This document shows positions 28,001 to 37,000 of a DNA stretch of 38,928 bases, piece after piece. Position numbers and translations under genes: made by a program. The DNA lies in the NCBI GenBank assembly GCA_026260175.1, contig JAKCWW010004661.1, positions 1,139-40,066 of the forward strand, written 5' to 3'. Source of the stretch: Reticulitermes lucifugus (taxonomy: Eukaryota; Arthropoda; Insecta; Blattodea; Rhinotermitidae). Within the stretch, counting starts at the first letter, position 1. Each line of letters opens with the position of its first letter. The notes under the pieces were generated by a model. The model was not told where the DNA came from. It saw only the letters and a list, made by a program, of their open reading frames with translations, and did no database searches.

Positions 28001-31000
28001 TCCGATATATGTGCCAGTATAACACACCAACACTTTACCACACACCAGTGATGCAGACAAGACAAGTGCCCCCCCCCTCTACCAACATAATTATTAGCAA
28101 AGTTACTCCCAGAATTCATACGACAGGTCCAGAATACTGCCTTCTGTCAGAAGAATGAGATCCCATGTGATCATAGCCACAAGTTTAGCATTCTGTAGAT
28201 TTACACCCCTCCAACCGCATGCTTCTAGGACTACGGGAGCCTTATCTATGTCACTGCCACAGACTTCCAGATTTATGTAATTTTTCCCTTAAGAATGACA
28301 TTGAAACATGGTAAATACAATGATAATAGAAAGATATTGTACCTGATGAGAATCCATTCCACCACCACCCTTGATAGCTCCCGCTAATGTTGCTGCCTTG
28401 GTGAGACGCTGTAAACTGGCATTCACAAATATTGGTTTGAAGAGATCACTTATATAATCATCAACATTCTCTGCTGACTGATTTCTACCATTTGGCCACC
28501 TGAGGGACAAAACAATAATGCAAGATACATTCTCTTTGTCGGCACAATAGAATACAAACACTGCACTATGCATGACCAGCATTTCTGTTCCACGTACCTC
28601 AGTGTTGATGCTGCAGACGATCCTGTAAGAGTTGCCACCTCATCATCTACCAGACTGCTGCTACTCGACAGTCTACGTGTTCTCTGCTGGTGACCCTCAC
28701 TTTTACTCATCTCTCCGCCACCCTTGATGGATGCAGCCAACGAACGAGCGTCAGACAGCTCGTCCAAATTACCATCCAGTACAGGCATGAATAGGTCATC
28801 CAGAAACTGATCCACATCTGAGGCCTGTGATGGCACACGAACTCTACGAACATGTGATGCTGAAAACAAAGCCTTTATTACTCCTAAATTTTTTGTTCTT
28901 CATTCAACATGGCCCAATCCTATAGTGATAAAAATTCACAGTTTGTTCCAGAAAGCACAAGCAAATTAATTTCAAAAATAAATCCATACATATGCTGATC
29001 ATTGATGGACAAAGGGCCTTACTGTAAATATTTTTGAACGTACACACATGCACCAGTGGTGTGTAAAATGTGCTGTCCTTGGTTTCTGGACTTTGTCCAT
29101 CATCTAGTATTTCAAAGAAAATGCATTTCTTCTGTTGTTAGGTGAAAGGGTGGGACAGTATCTGCTCATACAGGTCTGATAGAAAGAGCTACAGTCAATC
29201 ATCAGTTTCTCAAAAAACAACTCAGCTCCATACAGTTAGTTGGTTAGCAGAAAATAATGTACAATGAACAATCAACTTTGCAGCTTTCTGAAAATATTTG
29301 ATATTACCATAACTGTCTGCTGAATATAACCTCTTCTAAATTACTTACTTAATCTTTTAACCTTTGATTTGTGAATGATTAGAGACAAGTTTGTTTTAGT
29401 TGCATGTAAACATAGAACACAGTTTCAAAATAACCTTACAGGCTCTGGTTCAAACTTACATATAACCAAAATCAGGCCCACTTTGAGCATAACTGTATGG
29501 TAACAGCATTACCCCATACTGAAAACTCATGAACTCACCAAGAGACGGAGCTTCACTTGTATCAGACAGAGCAGAGGATTTAGCTCCATAGTCCGACTTC
29601 TCTGAGTTGCGAGTCTCAATATACGCTCGACTAGAATGACTCCCTGGTGCTGCCCTCTTGCCAGCATATTGAGACTTAATAAACCTGTGTGGATGAGAGA
29701 AAGTCATTAGTCCTGAACCACTTACACAATCACATTGCAGTGTCTACAAAAGTATAGATGTACTGATGTACCTTACACTGATATTATATACATTACTTAT
29801 TTAGTTTTGTGTGTACTACAATAAAATACGACCTTCCTGCCTTAAAGCCAGTTCATAATTCTTACACTTTGAATAATTTCATAAAAGCCTTTAATGATTC
29901 AGTGGTAAGAATTCTTGGTTTTTAGTGAAACTGAACATCTTTAGTTTGTAGAAAGAGGACACGAGACCAATATGTGCAATTCAGGTAAGGTGGAAAATAC
30001 AGGCATCAATTTTTTTACACTGTGACTATTTCCTATAATTGTAATTTGTGGACTGAAAATAAGGAATAACAAAGCAGGCGCTCTGATGTCATACATTAAT
30101 AAAAAATTAGTGGAAGGACCGTTGAAAATTTAGCAGGAAAATTTGAAAATTCCCATCTTTAGTTGCAGTTGTCACAGAAAAACCTTCCACTTACACATTG
30201 ACACATTATAAACCATGAGTGGCACTTGGAAATCATCATGTCAATGAATATGCACAGCAAACTTTAGTTCTGGGAAGAGGGCTTGACAGTATAAGCACAA
30301 CAACAACAACAACAACAACAAAAGTCTAGCTATACCTTTCTTTAGCAATGGTCAACTGACTGATGACACCGTTAAGACAAACTGATACAATGCCATTTAT
30401 CGCTGTAGTTTTCTCCCTCTATTCGTAACTCACAACTAGTTTTGCAGTTGGTTTCCATGCAAACAATAGAATGACATATCAACAAACGATGCCTTACTTA
30501 CACTAATAATACAGAATGGCCCAAAAGTTTGTTAACCAAACACATTCTCCTGTAATTTTGATGCCAATACAAACTTAAGTCAGTCAATTTGTAAAATGGT
30601 ATCATAGAGCTGTGAGTTGTGCACTGAACATGAATTGCAAACAATTTTTGTGAATTAGTAAGTAATAAAGTAATTTACAACATATTTTAGTGTTTTACTA
30701 CCCAGATAACTCACTTTTGGGACCCCCTGCATAATAACTTTAGCTATCAAAAATCCAGTTAGTTCAAGTGGGCTACTGGGGTCAAATATGGTTCGGATTA
30801 TTCCAACAGGAAACAAAGCCAGATCCAATGTCAGTTAATGTGATGTGTCTAACGACATGCAAACAGGTATGACTTTTGTTTAAATGGTATGTCAGCATGC
30901 CCAGATACAATGAAGTAATACATTAAAACCCCTATTTAATGAATTGCTGAGGGATTAGAATATACTTCACTAAATCGAGGTTTTCATTAAATGGAGGTTA

Positions 31001-34000
31001 CATTGTTTATATGGAGCTATTGTTGGGACATGAAAAAATCATCACTAAATCCGGGATTTCACTAAATGCAGGAACATAAAATCGGGGTTTCACTGTACAA
31101 ACTTTATACGCTTACTGAAGATATGTACAAGATCTCTCTGTTTTACTGTGTGTAGTGTCATAGAAGAATCACACCTTGGATGACCCTTGATGTAGCTGCC
31201 CTTATCATCCTCGCTACGAGTCTGACTAGCCAGATCAGGATAATCAAAATCAAGATCATCCCGATGGTTATTGCCACCACCCAGCAAGTCAGATGGTAAC
31301 TGGTCCAGAACTCCTGATGATGGACTACGACCATTTGAATTCAGATCACCTCCCCTGGGGAAGACAATCTAAGTTATTATGGGTTAAATTAGCATAAACA
31401 GTGGTTTGAAAATAACACTTAAAATTATCACATAAAAAAAAAGCAGGCTAAATTGCAATGGTTACAAAATCTGAGACATGGATACAATTTGAAAGACAAA
31501 AGCAATAAAGGTAAAAGTTCTCCCTAGAACAGGCCATGAAGGCCCCGAGGGGGAGTAGAGGTATAGGTCTACTCTTTCTTTAACCTCGGCACTAGATGGG
31601 GGTGGGTGGTCAACGCCATGCCCCGGCCGCTTTACCCCCGGGAATGACCCGGTACCCATTGTACAGGAGGCTGGGTAGGCCCCAGGGCCAGTCTGGACGG
31701 GTGCTGAAAATCTTGCCCGCACCGGGATTCGATCCCCGGACCGTCCAGCTCATAGCGAGTCGTTATCCCGACCCGCAGACAAAAGCAATGGACATGGGAA
31801 AAAGAGACGGAGAGAAAGTTGGAAAGTGTAGTCATGCTGCAGCAGTACTGGAATATTTACTGTGTTATTGTTTTCAAATTTTAAATGCTAATGTTTAATT
31901 ATTTCAAGTAAAATGACTGATTTGTCTTTCCACTTTTTACACAATGTGTGCTACAAGTTTTCTCTGTGTCTTAGCAAGAGATACACAATTGATCACATTC
32001 AATTACAGTGCTGCTGATAAAATATGGACCAAACTTATAGCCTGTGTAACAACAATGAAGAATGATGTTTCAGAGTCATAATTTAATGGAAAACTACACT
32101 GAAGGAATTAAATAAAAATCTCTTTTCAGCACACTTCAATTAAGACTTTTTTTCACGGGGGATAATGGGTAAGCCTATGTAGTCTACCAGATGCACAAAG
32201 AAATGCACATAGGTCTTTGTGTAATGTGTTCGTTGTGACTGTTCAATTGAATTTTCTTGTAACATTCCCCATTATCACAGTCACTCACTCTGGAACTGCA
32301 TACCTGCTGTACTTGCGATGGCTACTCTCTCCTCTTTGAGAGACAGACTCTAACTGCTCCTCCAGCAGTGCTTCTGCCTTTGTCATGTACTCCTTGTTGC
32401 TAACTGCATTAAGCAACATTGACACATCATTGTGGCTGGCATTCACCTTCTCCATTGAGTGGTATCGCTCATTGAGTCTGCTATGCGATAGGCCCAGGCT
32501 GTCCAACTTCCGAGGTGTTGGCAACTCCTGCAGATTCATAAGGTATACAAGATCTGAGGTTCTCATGTCTGTGTCTAAAGAATGTTACCCGAGATGTGAT
32601 GTGATGCATCATACTGCAGTACACTTTTACCATTGTTTCAGAGGAAAGTACTGCCTTTAACTTCAGAATATGACAGTAAGAGTGAACTGTGAAAACTTTG
32701 GCCAGAATTTCAAAAGATGTATTAGGCAAGGCCTCCAGTCTTCTGGGATATGATGTTGCATCACTGGATAACTGGTTCCCAACATTCCATACGATTATAC
32801 TGTCTTCATCTTCAAGGGTCTAGAGATCCAAGGAGAGGGCCAGGGCAGTGTCAAAAGAGGAAATTTCTAAGTATAATACTGTATATTTCCCCTTCCAGCC
32901 CTGCCCTGGACATCTAGAGCACTGAAATGAAGGCAGCATATTCCTTCAAAATGTCAGGAACAAACTACCCAGTTACATACGCATATTATCCCAGAAGAAT
33001 GGAAGCCTCAACCATACCACCATAAAAGACTCAAGACTCATCATTTTTATTACAATATTGTCCTGTAGTCTGCCGATAAGACATGAAATAGACATTAGTT
33101 TTCTCTACATTTTCTTCTAGGCTAATGTCCATACTAGCAACAACTACAACTTCTGTGTATTTATGTTTTTCCCAGTAAATTAAGTGACAAAATCAGAAAC
33201 TGTGTGTGTGTAATTCTATTCTACCCTGAAGATGGGAGCAGTAGGTTCCTCCAACACAATGGTAAATCTCTAACAGACTGCAAGCATAATGTCTCAGAAG
33301 CCAGTACACATCACTGTGTGTATGTTTTAACCACATATCATGCAAGGTAACAAAAATGGAGATGGCATAAATGTGCTTCTTCAGAGCATCTGCAGGATAC
33401 AGAATGAAGGAATACAAACGTAATACAGGTATTGCAGAACTGAGAATAAAGGCAACAATGCAACAATAAACTACCAAAATAAATGGCTAGAACTTATGGG
33501 AAAGAACACCTGTAAACCAAATCCAGAAACTCCTCTCCTCACACACCGCAAAACACAGAAGAGCATATGTTGCAGACAAGCGATGCAAGACAAAAAGGAT
33601 AGTTTAAATTCTTGTAACGAGTAAAGGCCAAGAGATTAGACCCTTAGAGCCTAGTGTTTATGGTATGTATGCCTACCACCAGTATAACTCTAAAAACTCT
33701 GCATTCTGCCCACACAATATCGTCATGTGTTACACATAACCCTCACAATAAACAACCGTTTTTTTCTCTCCACATCATTCGATGATTTGTCTTTCTGAAG
33801 CAAGCAAACTGTGTTCTCTGTGATGTACCAACTGAATCATTATATATAATGCAAATTAACTTCAGGCTACAGAACAACTGACCGACTCCAGGAGGTTGTC
33901 AAGACTCCGACTGCGTCCCTTATCTTCAAAGTATCTGTCATTGAGAGCTGATTTGCGTGACAAAGCCTTCTCCACTGTATGGTCTCGTGACTGTGACCTC

Positions 34001-37000
34001 ACCCTCTCGTTTTTGTTGCTTTCACCCCATTGGTTAACATCTTTCATTATATCATGAGACCCTTTTCTTGCCTGTAAGAGAATATATAACTGCTTTTACT
34101 ATAATATCTCCAAGTTCACAAATCTGGATAATTCATCCAATTAATTAAAACAATGACACCCGAAGTTTCAGCTCTACCATTATTAAGTATGCCACTGGAC
34201 ACAATCCTGACCCAGTTTCATCTATCTCTGATCCTCATATCCTATCTGAACAAGATCTACCCTCTTGTTGTCCTCCCATCCAGATATAGGTTTCCCAAAT
34301 GGTCTTTTCCCTCCAGGTTTCCTGACTAAAATTTTATGGGCGTTTCTCATCTGTCTCAAATGCGCCAATGAGCCACTCATGGCATCACCTTATACTTGAT
34401 CCCCTTAATAATATTTTGTCACGAACACAGACTGAAATCCTTACTAACCCTTCAATGCCAGCCTCTGTGCAGTGCATGGTCTTTAATGCCTCACATGCAG
34501 TCAGCCTCTGTGCATCATTCTATTCTACAGAGGGCATTTTATGGTACTTCAAATTTAAAACCCTCCATCCTGGGCAGTAGTTGGAATTTAAACCCCAATG
34601 CCACTGCAGGGTTAATTTTAAAATTATATTTCCAAAGTTGTCCCATTACACATTTCAAGAATTCTGACTTACTTTTTGGCTAAAAGAAAGGGAAAGTAAT
34701 GGGTCCATGTTTTTAAACCTGTGGGTCTTTCAAAACAACTTCTGAAGTTATAAATCTAAGTGCCATCACAGGTTTCAAGATTTTCAGCTTACCTCCTTTA
34801 TGCCACAAGGAAGAAAAAGTTGAGTCCATGTTCATGAATCACCCAAAATAACTTCTGGTCTCACTCATATACTGAAGTTAATTCAACAATGTATGAAATT
34901 TAAACAGCTGAGAGATGTTCCCTCACTCAAGCAGTTACAACATGAAAGCCAAATAAACTTCTGTGGTTTCAATACTAGCATCGTGCAATGTAAATATTAT
35001 GTAGTGACATAATTTATTGTCTTCGGCAGTGAGACATTTTATATCTAACTTCAAAGTAAGTTTATGATATAACATGTCATACAAACACGGCAATTCTAGC
35101 TTGAATTAAATAGAAATCTGTTCAAAAAATTCACTCACAGGCTGCTTAACAACAGGTGGTTCAGGTGGTGGAACTACTGGTCTACGCGGAGATGATGGAA
35201 CAGGTACATCTGACTCTATTTCCACTTCTGTTCCTACTGTTGGCGATGAAGAGGCCTATTTTGGTGGAAATAATAAGTTGACATGTAGTACAAATATTTC
35301 TCTTACTCACAGTTTACCTGTTCTTCACACACAATGGCACTTAAATAGGCCCATTTCTATTTGACTGAGAGCAAAAAGTAACTAAACAGCTTCATACTGC
35401 ATGATCAGTAAAATAACCCACTGACACACTTACACACCTTATTGTTGTGATGCCTTGAACCTCTGCTGTGCCCGCCTGACTGGAGAAAATTGCTTCTACA
35501 GGCTGGGAATGCTGGTGCCAATTCCATCTCTGCTATCAAGTCTAGCACATAATCCAGACCATTAATCTCCTTAATCAGAACTGCAGAATCTGCAGAACTA
35601 TCTACATTGTCAGTGCCTGTCAAGAGACTAAGGGTCCAGCCCGAGCTCTCAACAATACCTCGTTCCCGAACAGCTCGACCTGCAAGCTCCTCCGCACCAC
35701 TCCATGAATCTACAGGTATGGTGACCATCTCACCTGTAACATACACACAGTAATAAGAAAATGTCGCACAATACACAGCTGCATCCACCTTCAAGTGCAA
35801 CAGACAGCAAATATAAAACAGAAACAAAATTTACATTACAATAATTAGATTTTTTGAGAACCAATCTTGATTATACTCAGGTCTGTTTTAAGACTTTTCT
35901 GGACCCAATGCAAACATCAACTGGGGGGCTGTACTTATGTGTAGTCTCGAACATACAATTCAGGTTGAGCAATGTACAAATTTACATAAAAAACATGTGC
36001 CACACAAAATCTGAAATACAACCAGCCTTGCTGGGCACACCCAAACAGCTACATAGATTGCCATACACTTAAAACTGGTTCTGCAATCATGGCTACTTAG
36101 TGTGTCTACTTGGTGTACTCCAGTATACACATATTTGCAATTTGTTATTTTTGTTTTCACTCTTATGCTCTAACTGTTATATGTTTTGACTGTTTAAATG
36201 TTTACACCTCTTCAAAGAATGTAAGTTGAGGAGAAAATGAACCTCTTTTTGAGGTAAAATCAACCAATTAAGAAGGAAAATGGTTGTGGTTTAGGTGTAC
36301 TGCTTAAAAGAAGTGCAGTCTGAAGGGCAAGTCAGTGCTTGAAAAATGAGGCAATGAAAGGGTTGAAAATGTAAAAAATTTGACACCTACTAAAATATGG
36401 CCTGAAATACAAAAAGAGGAAAAGGTAACATTTCTTGCACAAACGAAACCTCCATTCCCACATTTTTTTCCCCTTTACCCCCACAAAACTGCAATCAGAT
36501 AAGCCCATTTGCAGCTAAGCTGCTTCATTCTTCCTGCAAGTCACATTCTCAAACCCTGTTTCCTTAATATCCATTTTAACATTACACATTCATTTATGCT
36601 TAGGTTGAAGCTGTGGTTGAGCATAAAAGCAAGTTACACAGAAATTACTGCATGTCAATATAATGACTGTAATGTATAAGTCATGATGGACTAACCTGTT
36701 TCAAGTGTTCTACGGTTGTTATTTGGTACTGCAATTTAATTTGCAAAAAATTCTCCACAAAATAGCATTGCTCATGTCACTAATTACGAACTTTCAACAT
36801 AAAGAGAAATAAAAATGCAAGCAGATTTACAGATTGTTTTCCTAAAATGGAGATTATGACCAAAGTATCAGTAAGCACTCACCGTCTGCAAAGTATATTT
36901 GTAGCGCCATATTGACTCGTTTACGATTTGCTCGCCACTCCAGCAGGCAGGGTGGGTAGTTGCGTGCCAGCTGCCACTCAATTCGAGATGACTGAAGTAG

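Noticed and set aside
28450-28597. Read-through of the 28598-28859 exon into the intron
   Set aside because: The open frame continues by chance; the gtacgt donor and matching acceptor at 28500 keep the frame and join the duplicated module.
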